Assembly (NCBI GenBank): GCA_029964075.1
Contig: CM057149.1
Coordinates: 31,200,197 to 31,264,196 of the forward strand
Direction: 5' to 3'
DNA from: Patiria pectinifera
Lineage: Eukaryota > Echinodermata > Asteroidea > Valvatida > Asterinidae
DNA: 64,000 bases
Position numbers and translations under genes: made by a program. Positions 21,601 to 32,498 of this stretch are shown piece after piece. Positions within the stretch are counted from its first letter, which is position 1; every line of letters begins with the position of its first letter. The notes under the pieces are model-generated. The model saw nothing but the letters and a program-made list of their open reading frames with translations, was not told where the DNA came from and searched no databases.

Positions 21601-24600
21601 GTTTACATCGGGCGAGGTTTGCAGGAATAATGCATAGGCCTAATCCACGCTCAAAGACACAGCACCTTTGTATCCCAATTAGTTTAATTTTAATACTCGT
21701 GTTACCAGTTTAAAGGTTGTTTATCGGTACCGGTTTGGGTTTTATGGTATTGTGCATTTCCATATTCATAAGCAAAACTGTGATTTATTCAATGTAGAAA
21801 CTGCTGTGTTATTTACAGCCTCTTCAGCACCAAAAGTTGCCAGAATTGTAGACATTTTGCTGTGGTATTTTCTGGTGTGTGTTTGTTGTTGTTTTTTTGT
21901 GGTGATGCACTGTTTCAGTCATTACAGTTATTCAATGAGCAAACTTCATGCACAATTGTTCCAAATGAGTTGCACATTTTGGGTTCACAAGTGAAACAGA
22001 AAACCCAAAATGAAATAGTGGGTGCGTTCGTTTAGCTCAGCCGGGTCGACACGGGTCAGCCCCGTACCGTTCGATTAGCTCTACATGACGTCATTCTCGG
22101 GGCTCACCATCCGGCCACCGCAGACCCTGCTCGTGGAGCAGAGTCACTGGTGGAAGTACGTCAAGCATGCGCTGTTCATTCCATAGAAACGGGCAAATAT
22201 GGCGGCCGGACAGCGGAAATCTCAAGTTGACTTAAAGTTGAATTTTTAAAGGTTATCATGTATTGAGTTCATTGCGACTTTCGAGGCTATACATAATAAA
22301 TTCAACCCAACTTTTTTGAGTTTTGGAATTGACTAAAAAGCAGTAAATCTCAAACTAAGACCCAATCCGAAACGGGCGTTTTGTCGGTGGCTACGGCCAC
22401 TGCTAAGGGCATCACGTGAGGATCGTGATGGCCCGCGGTTGAACTTTCGATTTAGCCCGGCTGTCGTGGCTGACCCGTCTGCGTTACTCGAACACGCCCG
22501 GGGTATGCCTTGAATAACGTCACAGCAACAGCGCCCTCCGTGAAATTCCTCTTGGATTGCTTGAACTTCGGTTTAAATAAACAAATAATAAAATATAATC
22601 AACAAAACCGGCCCCTTAAAAAAAAAACTACCTTATATAATTTCACTAGGTCCATTTTCCACGTCACTGAGGGACAAGTTTGGAGCAGCCTGTGTGGTCA
22701 CTGTGTGCGGGGCTTTGATAGCGGCGGCCGTTATCACTGGTTCGTTCGTGCAGACTGCACTCCAAGAGGGAATGGTTTATATGCTATTAGCAGGTAAGAT
22801 CCGAATCAAGTTAATTAGATGGTTAGACGATGAACGTAACTGTGGGACGCAATTCGGTTTTATGGTAAAATCTGTATTTACCCAAATTTAACCAAACTTA
22901 CTATAATAGCGCCCTCCTAGTGTGCTCGCCACATCTCAAGAAGGATCGGTAATTAATGAACTTTTCTGGCTTTCAGTTCGTCTTTCACTGTTTTAAAAAC
23001 AGCATTCATAGTCAGTCCGTATAAATTTTGAGGTGATATTCTGCAAGATGCAAATTAAGAGGGGCGCGGTTCGGTATCACAGGGCCGGAGGGAGCACTTT
23101 TTGACCTTAAATCTCTGTCAAGCCCCCAGAATATTGTGCAAGATTTTCAAGCTGACGATGTCTTAGGCTGAATCGCATTAAGTGTGTTTTCTTTTTCGTG
23201 TGGTTTTAAAGGAGCGGGTTATGGTGTATCCAACGTTCTGACCAAGGATGCTGTTGGCCGTCTGTTTGATAAGAATTACGCGACGGCTGTCGGCGTGGCC
23301 CGGACCGGCTACTCGGCGGCCCTCTTCGTGTTTGCACCGCTCGTCCAGTTATTCCTCGGTACGTACGGCTGGAGAGGGACCATGCTACTGTTGGGTGGCA
23401 TCACCATGCATCTGGTGGCCTGTGGCGCCCTCTTGCGAATTGCTGACACACCAACCCATCGTGAGGGGTATCAAACGCTTATCTCCTCACCAAAAACTCC
23501 CTCGGAACGCAACAACATTTTGAAGTCGTGTGGAAGGTTTCTCAAAAGCATCGTGGTGAACTTGAACTTGGGTTTGTTGAGCAAGTTCAGTTACTGGTCG
23601 GTGTCTGTCATTTATGTCATCTCCAAGTACGCCATCGACTCCTGGGTGATCTATTTTGTGTCACTGTCGCAGTCGTGTGGGCTGTCGCTGGAGGAAGCCG
23701 CGACGATTGTGACGGTCGCTGGGGTCGGTAATCTGCTAGCCAAAGTCGGACAAGGGATCGTGACAGACAGAGGCATCCTCCCTTATTGGGTGTTGCTAGC
23801 CGTAGCCACTGCCGTTAGCGCAGCTGCATTCTGCGCCACTCCCTGGTTGGCCACGTATTGGACGTTGATGGCGTCTGCCTTGCTCATTCTCATCGCAGAC
23901 GGTGTTGTTAGCTGTCTGAGTGACGTATTGACCAAGCAAGTTCTAGGCGTGGAGTTGCTGGCTAGCGCTTACGGGTGGATCGGGATCCAAAACACGATCT
24001 GCAGATTCACTCTTGGTTTTATTCCTGGTGAGTGACTTGAACCCGAAAATAATTGAGATATTAGGCCAAAAAAAAGTCTCCGGTTTCTGGTATGGAGCTT
24101 GCCCAAAAAGTAGTGCGGCGACGCGGCTTTTTTTTTTTTTACCTGATTTTTTTGCTTCAAATGTCGGCTGATGACTGCAAATGGTGCCCGACTAAACTTA
24201 GTGCAAATATATGGGAGTCCAGAGAGGCCACATAAAGCTTATTCTCGACCATAACCCAATCTAAAAACACGATAAAAGTGTGCAGCAGCAGGATTCCAGT
24301 CAAACCAGTGAGTTTGGCGGTTTTGAGACATCATCTTTCATTGAAAAAAAAAAACTTTTTCATTTTGCCGACGCGCATGGCTACGGCGACGCGCGCGCAT
24401 ATCAGAAACCGGAGACTTTTTTTTGGCCTTATAGGCCTAAAAGTCGTTTACATTGTGTGTCGGTGTGATTTTATTCGAGATGGGGTTCGAACCTCAAACC
24501 TTGATCTTACCTGCCCCAAATTATCCATTTGGGGGCAATTTACGTCTCGGGTTGTGTTGATAAGAGTTGTATCTGCTGTGAAAAGTTGTAGCTGTTTTTA

Positions 24601-25274
24601 AGCTCTGGCATGTCACTTGGTGGTCTGTCTGTCTGTCTGTCGGTCGGGCTGTTTGTCTGTCTGTCTGTCTGTCCCCGAAAATCGACCAAAAAGTTTGACC
24701 AAAAACAAATGACTAATTGACCAAATGCCATGCCGTGGTCATAAAATGCACGACATTTTTCGGAACACGGGTTTTGTTTCAATCGAGGCGCAAAGCGCGT
24801 TTATTTTGCATAATTTTATGTCTGTCCCCGAAAATTGACCGAAATAAGCCCCATAAGTGTCCCACAAAATATAACTAGGGCCTACCAAATTGAAATGTTC
24901 ACAACAAAATAAAACTAATACTTAAGAAAAATTGGTCATACCAATTCCGAAAGATGTTTATGAAAACTGTGTAAATGGAGGCAAAATAATTATGTGCAGT
25001 AATGTTTTAGTCACGTGGTATTTTGTGTATATATAGTGTTGGACGGTATCCGGAAGGAGGAAATTACCCCAAATTGACCAAAAATATCTGCCATCGGCGT
25101 CGCATTTTTCGCCAGAGCTTATTGTGCACTCGCACTTGTTTTGGTTTTTTTCCTTCAGGTTTGATCTTTGACACAACCGGAAGTTACAGCGCCGCCTTTG
25201 TTTTCATCGGTTGTCTGCAGCTCATATCGTTGAGTCTTCTTTTTGGCCTGCGATATTTTCAACACGTCAAGTGA
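18626..25274 (+). CDS. Monocarboxylate transporter-like protein (SLC16 / major facilitator superfamily), 4 exons, 358 aa
   Basis: Exons are 18626-18839, 22650-22793, 23212-24027 and 25159-25274. All introns are GT-AG and all three interrupt codons in phase 1, and the joined frame is open to TGA at 25272-25274. The start is the first ATG (MGESQRD) before the TM1 segment (GWLAVLVLWTHGFIWVGIV). About 12 hydrophobic segments can be counted: two in exon 1, about two in exon 2, seven or so in exon 3 and one in exon 4. The stretch NYATAVGVARTGYSAALF followed by GWRGTMLLLGG is the TM4-TM6 pattern of MCTs. Members move monocarboxylates or related small solutes across the plasma membrane, but the substrate cannot be told. 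At 358 aa it is short for the family (about 430-500), because the central loop (residues ~200-225) and both tails are brief. Introns 1 and 3 contain foldback and Harbinger-type elements. The first AATAAA downstream is at 25969. Confidence 0.87.
19240..19400 (+). repeat. tRNA-derived SINE-like fragment
   Basis: Contains a B-box-like GAGGTTCAAATCC at about 19288-19300 preceded by a degenerate tRNA-like head. It is followed by GGCAAGCCACTTCACCCCCT and CTCTCCACCCAGG, which resemble the conserved central domain of widespread invertebrate SINEs. No target duplication was found. It lies in intron 1 of the transporter gene. Confidence 0.45.
19943..19970 (+). repeat. Poly(A) tract
   Basis: An uninterrupted run of about 28 A within intron 1 of the transporter gene. 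It may be a retroposon tail, but no body with a recognisable end precedes it. Confidence 0.6.
20300..20348. repeat. Short hairpin
   Basis: CCCTGTGGAGACGT pairs with ACGTCTCCAGAGGG across about 20 bp. It lies just left of the 971 bp palindrome. Confidence 0.55.
20385..21355. mobile_element. 971 bp imperfect palindrome (foldback) in intron 1 of the transporter gene
   Basis: The outer tips are GAATTGCCTACGCGG and CCGCGTAGGCAATTC. Internal pairs include TTACGAGCTCGTATTTCTGT with ACAGAAATACGTACGAGCTC, and AAACACCTTGGAGAGTTGTG with CGCAACTCCCAGAGGTGTTT, around an axis near 20870. Pairing is imperfect, suggesting age. No reading frame spans it. Target duplication is not evident. Confidence 0.75.
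22019..22500. mobile_element. Possible MITE with GGGTGCGTTCG ends
   Basis: The left end GGGTGCGTTCGTTTAGCTC pairs imperfectly with the right end CGAACACGCCC. GACGGGTCAGCC-like motifs lie near both ends. No clear target duplication. It ends about 150 bp before exon 2 of the transporter gene. Confidence 0.45.
24064..24428. mobile_element. PIF/Harbinger-type MITE, copy 1 (transporter intron 3)
   Basis: The 365 bp element begins GGCCAAAAAAAAGTCTCCGG and ends CCGGAGACTTTTTTTTGGCC. It is flanked by TTA at 24061-24063 and 24429-24431. The 3 bp TTA/TAA duplication is the PIF/Harbinger hallmark. It starts 36 bp after the exon 3 donor. Copies lie at 43381-43750 and 39111-40005. Confidence 0.88.
24625..24675 (+). 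repeat. (GTCT)n microsatellite
   Basis: Repeated CTGT/GTCT units interrupted by GGTCGGGCTGTTT. It lies in intron 3 of the transporter gene. Confidence 0.8.
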
Positions 25275-25361
25275 GCAGGGGACGTCGCTACCAACTTGAT
25301 TTTTTTTTTAGGGGGGGGGGGTGACAACGAATTCGCTGACAGGCCATCTGTGCTGGTAGAC

Positions 25362-25687
25362 TATGGAATATCGCCCTTGCTCAGCAAGGGTCTATGATGT
25401 GCGAGCATATGGGGCGATGATAATACAAAACAAGACTTTGCCTTGACCTGATTCTGACCATTCAGCGGGCGTCTTCTGTCAGGTCTGTGTAACCCGTATA
25501 AAACACAACTGCGAAACTGAGCAATCAACAGTTTAGCTTAGTCCACATTTTCTGATCGAAAGGACGTCACGCAGGTTCTAAACTCGACTCCGATTGGCTG
25601 ACACGCGGGGTCGCATAAAGTGTGCAAAGTCAGACGCTGTTTCAGAGCGGGCTGATCCGTTGAATAACGGATGATACTCAGACTACC
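25362..25687 (+). repeat. Dispersed repeat R, copy 3
   Basis: Begins CTATGGAATATCGCCCTTGC and contains ACTCCGATTGGCTGACACG and GGGGTCGCATAAAGTGTGC, matching copy 1. It starts about 90 bp after the transporter stop codon and so probably lies in the 3' UTR or just beyond it. Confidence 0.7.
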
Positions 25688-27489
25688 GTGCTAGGAGGTC
25701 CAGGAATATTTTCCCGGCCACCCAGCCGCCGCAAAATCAAGGGGGAGGGAGCGACAATTTTCGCAGACAAAAACGATTAATGAATTAATGCATTAATCGT
25801 TTTTGTCGGCAAAAATCGTTTTATTGGGGTGTCAACCCCCCCCCCCCCATCCCCGCGACACCGGTGTGGATCGGACTAAAAATGCGGTTAGGACTATAGC
25901 TAAAAAAAGATCGCCAGTTGAAGTACTAAACGAAATAGCTGAATTAACGGTTTGCTTGTGTCCGCTACAATAAACTTCAAAAGGCCAGCAAAAACATTGA
26001 AAAAAGATCTGCTGATTGTGCAGATATGGATAATTAATGTCCTCTATAGGAAGGGCAACCTTGCGCCTATAAAGGATAACGGTTATTTTAATAAAAATCA
26101 AGAAATGAAGGTGTTGTTCAAACGATCAGTCGATTATGATAAAGAATGCTATCGACGAATGCTATCTACGAAATCGTGTTTTGTGATCACAAGGTTGTGC
26201 ATGCTTTTTCACTGTTTTCTCGAAAACCTTAATATCCACTGAGCTGAAGTGAAAGTTCAACGGGTTAGGTTTTGAATAGGCTTCTTTATATTTTGAGTGG
26301 TGTTATTATTTGTAACGAACAACAAAATGCATGAAAAGCAAATGGTTCTAAATACCTTTGAAGTGAGCAGGAAAGAATCACTCCAACTAACATGTACAAG
26401 TCCCTTACAAGGACGATTGTAGGAAACTGCCTGTCATGTCAGTATGTAGCTGCATCATCAGTGAAAATTGAAATGAATACTTAACTTAATGGTGAGGGCT
26501 GTGACTGTATTGTTTAATTATCTCTTTTTCATGAATATTTTTAAATCAAGGACAACGTTAGTGCAGTTAAATAAAAGCAGCTTTCCCTTTTTGGTCGGTG
26601 ACTCGTAGTGAATACTGCTCTGAAAGTGTGTGTTCCCTGACTTGGCAACGCAGAAAAACAGCAACATTAACAACAAATTGTGAAAAAAAAAACTTATCAA
26701 AAGGAAAACAGTGCATGCAGTTTCATTGCGATTGAAAAATAAGCTTACAACATTGAGTTATTATGAATAAAAACTTAAGAGTTGATTAAAAAAGTACGTG
26801 GCATTTCTACTTTCTGGTGCAGTTTATAACAAACTAAAACTTTATAACAAACTAAAACTCATTTATCCGCTATTTCTTAATGAACTTGGGAGGCCCGATG
26901 AAATCTTTCAATCTCATTACTTTTATTGGTTAAAAAAAAGGACGCGTAAATTAATTCCAACTTAATTGTCTGTTTCTTATTAATGAAAAAAAATCCAGCT
27001 GTAATCTTCCAATCTCATCGTCATTGTGTGATGATGCCCTCGCTATAGGATTGACGTAAATGATCTTCATTACCATGGTAACGCACCCCTATATGCCACA
27101 GGGGTTGATCCTTCAGTTGTCGTTCAAAAACAGAAGCAAAAACAAATTCGTCCAGTACATAACTATATACAGAGCACTGAGAGCAGTATGGTGGTTTCAA
27201 TACAAACGACTGAACTACAATGGAGCTGCAATCTTAGACGCCCGCATTTCTGTCTTCTATAAACTCTGTCATTTATGTGTGTTGTTCCACAGTCCACACA
27301 GATCGACTGAAACAACACTGTCAAATAGTGGGAAGTGAAAAATTAATGTAAACCTCGTTGAAAACGTTCAGTTTATATCCAGTCAATGTGTTCGTAGGCC
27401 AGCGTAGATCTCTGGTCTCCCCTGAGAATAACGTTTTCTCTTCTATTCCACACACCACACACCTGACTTGTCACTGTCCTAACTATCTT

Positions 27490-27825
27490 CACAGCAGCGA
27501 GAACCCGCCAGGAAGCGAAATTCACCGGAGTTGAAAAATGTGTTCAACTTTTGAAAATTCGCCGCGCGAAAACTTGCTGTGAAACGGCCTTTAGCCACGG
27601 GGAATGCAACCAAGGAGTCTGTATTGATTGCATAAAATCCAAAATTCAAACTACATGATATGTGCGCATCAAGCGAACGTAAACACGAATGACTTCACGG
27701 CAAGGTTTTTTTTGGGGGGGGGGGCTGCGAATTCAGAAAAGTTGAACACATAATTTCAACACATTTCGCAGCAAAATGTTTACTGACGTCATTTCGCTTC
27801 GCATTCGCATTCCTGTGAACAATGA
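27490..27825. mobile_element. Possible hairpin MITE
   Basis: GTTCAACTTTTGAAAATTCGC near 27540-27562 pairs with GCGAATTCAGAAAAGTTGAAC near 27727-27748. Outer segments (GGAAGCGAAATTC and ATTTCGCTTCGCATTC) also pair. The ends are not sharp. Confidence 0.5.
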
Positions 27826-28564
27826 GCAGGCGTTAGGCTATACTGTTGTCACTTGGTGCCTTCTTAGTAGTACCACTTCTTGAACTCATGAGGCAAGTGC
27901 GCCTTATGTTTGCCATTACCTTGCGAATACACTTGAATTTGATTGAACAATCTTTCTGTCATGATATTGTTTCAGTGGTGAGATATGTTAGAAGACTCTG
28001 CTGATGGCTCCCACACGCCAAGGATGCAGTCTCATGCACCTGTTCATGATGTGGGCGGCGATGGCACTGTCTACTCATCCTGCTATTGAGGGTAATGATA
28101 TTCGGGGCAAAACAGAGGGAATTTTCGGGTGACACCATGTGGAAAGAAATCTCTTCTTTGGAAGAAGTGTGGTTCTGAAAAGAACCGGTTGGTTGAGTGT
28201 AGAACTCGACGTTTCGGACAGTGTGCTCTGTCCGTCCCCAGGAGGGTGCAGTGTAGCGCACGCGGCGTGAGAATGATGTGAACCGCCACCAAGTGTCTAA
28301 ATGGGGACAACATGTTTAATTGCCTTTTGTTTTCCCTCGTCCGGCGCGCCGCCGCCGCGGCTAGTGTAGCTGCTAAGTAATACTGCTGCGTGCTGCGTAC
28401 AGTGCGTATTGTCAGCCAGCTGGCCAAAGTGCAAACGAAAGATCGCTATAGCCTATACGATGCATGTCGACAGCAATGATTTCGAGGTACGTAGCTGATG
28501 ATCAAGTGGAAATAGTTTAGATTTCAAATTAAGGGAACAACAGGAAAAGATTTCCATATACGAA

Positions 28565-28730
28565 GTTCACTCAACACCCTGTGAACAAACGCTATGAGAT
28601 TGAACTGAAAAATTCTAAGTGTTTTCTAAGAAAATGCTTGTATTTTCTCACTGCTCAAATTGACTTTGATGACATGAAATTGCTTTCTGGGGGCTTGTTA
28701 GTCAATACAGAGGAAAATTAGTGAACTTCG
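28565..28730 (+). repeat. Diverged dispersed repeat U, copy 1
   Basis: Similar to 31065-31250 over CACCCTGTG.ACAAAC, TATGAGA, AAGTGTTTT, AATGCTT, CTGCTCAA.TTGACTTT and GGAAAA.TTAGTG. No termini are recognised. Confidence 0.5.
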
Positions 28731-29515
28731 CATATGGTAATCTTGCCAACAAGAGTTTTCAGGGTAATCTTTACTTTTAGGACCCCGTTCCTTAGGAAGG
28801 GAAAGACTCACCAAAACAGTTGACTATAAAATCATAAATGAAAGCACTCAAAATTGACATTCTGATATTTCTTGACACATCTGAACAATTGGAAATGACA
28901 CCTTCTTGAATAGTTAGTAGGTTTAATTTTGTGGAAAGAGGGCAGGGCTTTGATTTTAGAGGGGAATTGAGGGGTAAAAGACGACGATGACAACCAGAAA
29001 ACAGACTCAAAAACCAAGATGGCAAACATGAAGCTCGATGCAGTGAAAGCTCGATGCTGATTGGCTGATAAAAAAATAAACATCTTAGGCCCATTTTTTT
29101 TTTCAGCAGCCAATCAGCATCAGGCTTTCATTATGTAGCGCTTTCACTCGTGTTGTGAGAACTACAACATGCACGTCTGACTGCAAAAAAAAAGGTAGGA
29201 AAGTCACATTTTCTTTGAAAGTGCTTTCAAAATTGGGAATGGTCGACAGACATGACCATTTTATGCCCCAGCCAATACATTGGCATGATATGGGGGTATC
29301 AATGAACTAGTCAAACTTTAAACTTTTCCCCCTCTTATTCAGGCTGGCAACTTTGCCTCAGACCCGCTGATTTCCTCGTTTTTATTTCTCGGGAATGCCA
29401 TTACAAATTGGAAAAACACTGTACAAAGTCTTGTGACATGTGGTTTGGAATTTCCTTGTTTTTTCTTAATTCACAGTTGCATGCCTGCTTATTGTTTTGA
29501 TTTTCCACAATAACC

Positions 29516-30876
29516 CAGAGGTGGCAGCAAGTCATTCTTTGCAAGTCCAAGTCAAGTCACAAGTCATTGTTTGCAAGTCCAAGTCAAGTCACAAGTCATT
29601 AGGTCCAGTCACAAGTCAAGTCACAAGTCATTAGGTCCAGTCACAAGTCAAGTCACAAGTCATTTGGTCTAAAAACAAGTCAAGTCACAAGTATCTTTGT
29701 CCAAGAACACGTCAAGTTGCACATTATTTTGTCCATCTGTAATAAGCTAAAAGAACCTGGCGTCAACTTACGAGTTATTTTGAACATGCCTCCTTAATTC
29801 CCCTTTTTCAATGTGTTGCAATTACTATTCTTGTAGTTCATCACATATCTGTCGGATATTAACCCTTTGTATACTTTGATAAATTTACTTTACATTGAAG
29901 AAATAAATGTTGAGATGACATGAAAACAGACTTCACTCACTCGATTACATGAAGTATACTAACACTTTATTGTTCAATTTTCATGGAAACTAAACGCCTA
30001 CCAATGTGTTAGACTATCCGGTATTTTACATGCAATTGACAAAGGCCTGCTTTCTTTTCATGAAAGGTTCCTTTCAAAGTTTGTTCAACCATTACATTAA
30101 GCAAGAGACTTGGTCATTGAAAACTGTAGTTTGTTGTGACAGTCTTATTGAAAACGTTTGAAACTAGTGGGAACTATTCATTTTACTGGATTCAGTCACT
30201 GAGGTTTATTTTCTGGAATGAAACTTTCTCGCTGCATCTATAAACTGCATTTATAAACACCTTGAGTGGCCTTTTGGGGCCTTGTGTTGGGCGACTTCAA
30301 TTTAAAAAAAAATATTTTTTTCATGTACAAACTGTTACACTTCAAATAAACAAGATTTGATAGCATAGTATCACTCAACTTTGCTCTGTGTGGCCTCATA
30401 ATTATTCCTCCATGACTGAATACACGTGCGAAACTCACCACCCGTGGAACAACACCGCTAGAAGCCGCCATGCTTGCTTGTCAATTATGACATATTGCAG
30501 TCACTATTTATTTCACTCACGCGCACGTACGCAACGTAACAGCTCAGCTCACTGATATGATCTACAGCTGCAGCTGGGCGAAGTAGAAACCGCGCAAGCC
30601 AAAGTCCGTTTTTTAATGCACGTAAGGCGTAAACCGAATAGCTAATTAAAAGTATAATAGCTTAATTAAAGTGAATTGGGTCGCTCGAGTAGCGTCTGAC
30701 TTGGGTTGGTAACAAGTCATTTTTTGCAATCCCAAGTCAAGTCACAAGTCATTGTTTGCAAGTCCAAGTCAAGTCACAAGTCAAAGCTGGTATTTACAAG
30801 TCAAGTCACAAGTCACAAAAAAAGCGACTCGAGTCCGACTCGAGTCCAAGTCACATGACTCGAGTCAGCAACTCTG
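29516..30876. mobile_element. 1.36 kb non-autonomous hAT element with AAGTC minisatellite ends
   Basis: Begins CAGAGGTGGCAGCAAGTC and ends GACTCGAGTCAGCAACTCTG. CAATAACC is duplicated at 29508-29515 and 30877-30884, an 8 bp hAT-type duplication. Subterminal arrays built on AAGTCAAGTCACAAGTCATT occupy about 29528-29720 and 30700-30835 in the same orientation. The 1 kb interior has no transposase-like frame; the longest open frame there, about 77 codons on the minus strand at 30238-30471, has no recognised domain. Confidence 0.88.
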
Positions 30877-30884
30877 CAATAACC

Positions 30885-32498
30885 TAGTAACAGTTAGGCC
30901 TTGAATTAACACTAACAACTTCAAAACAAGTTAGTCTGATCGGGACTCTACCATCAATCAAGGCTTCATGACCATGTCTACAAATCACGTTTTAACATTT
31001 GGACATGGTCACGATGGTCTGGCGATAGTGATAGGAATTAAAGATTCCCATATCTGGCCATCACTTGTCACCGGCACCCTGTGCACAAACCGTATGAGAC
31101 TGGTCTGAAAATTGTAGGCCCAAGTGTTTTATCAGTAAATGCTTCACTATTCTCCCTGCTCAATTTGACTTTTTAGGACATATTAAATTATCACTTTCTG
31201 AAGGCGGATAGGTCACTGAAGTGAAGGGAAAAATTAGTGTTGGCCAGACATGGATATCTTTCCAAGTGTTGAAAAAGGCGATTCGTCAAGTCCTATAGTT
31301 ACACCGACTAGCCTAAACAGGGAAATATGCTAATAAAGTCGCTCCAAGGATGGTATCTGAAAATTAGTGAAATGCATAAAAACAATAAATGACTAATGAA
31401 TTATGGGAATAACTTCCAGATCCAAATACATTAACGATATTTAATTCAAAGAAATTTGGGAAAAACTGGTTCCCTTCTTTGTAAATCAAAGAAAACTTTT
31501 TTATAAATACATCAGTCAGTGAACAGAATGTTGCATAAAAATGACTGTTGCATAAAAAGATTCAGGCATAAAAAGTGAAATATCAGACAAGGGATTCACT
31601 CACCACTCGGGATGTTCTACGTTCATGCCTACTCCGTGTCCGATGTTAAAATCGAAGTAGAAGCAGCAAAAATATTGCAAAATACAATGCCGGCAACGCC
31701 GGATATATAATTATTTTGCTGCAATCGGGGAGCCGAACCCAAAACTTGCAGAAAAAGTGGAGTGTACAATGCTCGCTGTAAATGCTGGTTGCAAAGCAGG
31801 AGCAGAACCAGGCAGATAGATGTCAACCCAAAGCAGAGTTGGAACGGAATCAACAATATTTTGGACCTAGCCCTACAAGAAAACCATACGAAACGCCCGG
31901 AATGTTGGCTATTCCTCTTAAACAAAGCGCGGTGGAATGCAAAACTCGCATGCTCATTACGCCCATCACATAGTTGAGTAAAATTCTAGGCGGCGCGCGC
32001 TGTTAAAAAAAAGTTGAGTTGGCCGCGAGAGGGCGCTATGCAAAAAGCATGATCGCAATGGCTGCTCACATGTAAAATGACACAAACACGAAGTTAAGAA
32101 GTTATGAAATGAATGCTGGAGTAAGGAACCAGTCGGGTAAAAGTAAGTACTGAAACCCGACCTGGTTACAATTGTTTGACATATCCATACCCAAGATGCA
32201 TTGCAGATATTGGAAATGTTTGTTAGGCTATACCCCTACTGATTTTGTAGTAGGTTGGTGTGGTGGATATCCAGAAAATTTACTTAACTCTCGATCGTTC
32301 CAATGCAGACCTGTTTTCATGAAGCTGATTGGTTCCTGAGTCTGGAGTGCTGAATGGTAACACATAGCAACCGGTAAAAACACACGTTATAAATGAAAAG
32401 ATATGTTTTCATCAACTGACATAATGCCGTGCCGCCCTGTTTTAGTATCTTTTCTATATCTTTCCCCCCAGATTTAATGACATGATATAATCGTGATC
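30885..32498. other. Intergenic, upstream of the P450 gene
   Basis: Contains repeat U copy 2 and the presumed P450 promoter and 5' UTR. No convincing TATA element or upstream exon was identified. Frames of up to 98 codons near 31629-31977 overlap on both strands and have no domain. Confidence 0.4.
31065..31250 (+). repeat. Diverged dispersed repeat U, copy 2
   Basis: Counterpart of 28565-28730. It sits just right of the hAT element while copy 1 sits just left, in the same orientation. Confidence 0.5.

Larger units (their letters stand above)
25688..29507. other. Intergenic between the transporter gene and the hAT element
   Basis: No gene supported. A hairpin-forming repeat at about 27490-27825 and a diverged dispersed repeat at 28565-28730 are listed separately. 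Sequence near 26230-26365 resembles the TTAA element at 32738. A GC-rich patch at 28340-28410 (GGCGCGCCGCCGCCGCGG) could be a small CpG-rich promoter-like stretch, but no exon follows it on either strand. Confidence 0.45.

Noticed and set aside
28083-28427. Minus-strand frame over the GC-rich patch
   Set aside because: Composition is driven by a GGCGCGCCGCCGCCG run; no domain or exon partner was found.
29528-30835. CRISPR-like repeat arrays (AAGTCAAGTCACAAGTCATT)
   Set aside because: There are no regular spacers, the genome is animal, and the arrays lie within a hAT element with an 8 bp duplication.
32493-32498. Upstream GTG start for the P450
   Set aside because: The ATG at 32499 gives the usual short lumenal N-terminus before the membrane anchor; a GTG start is not needed.
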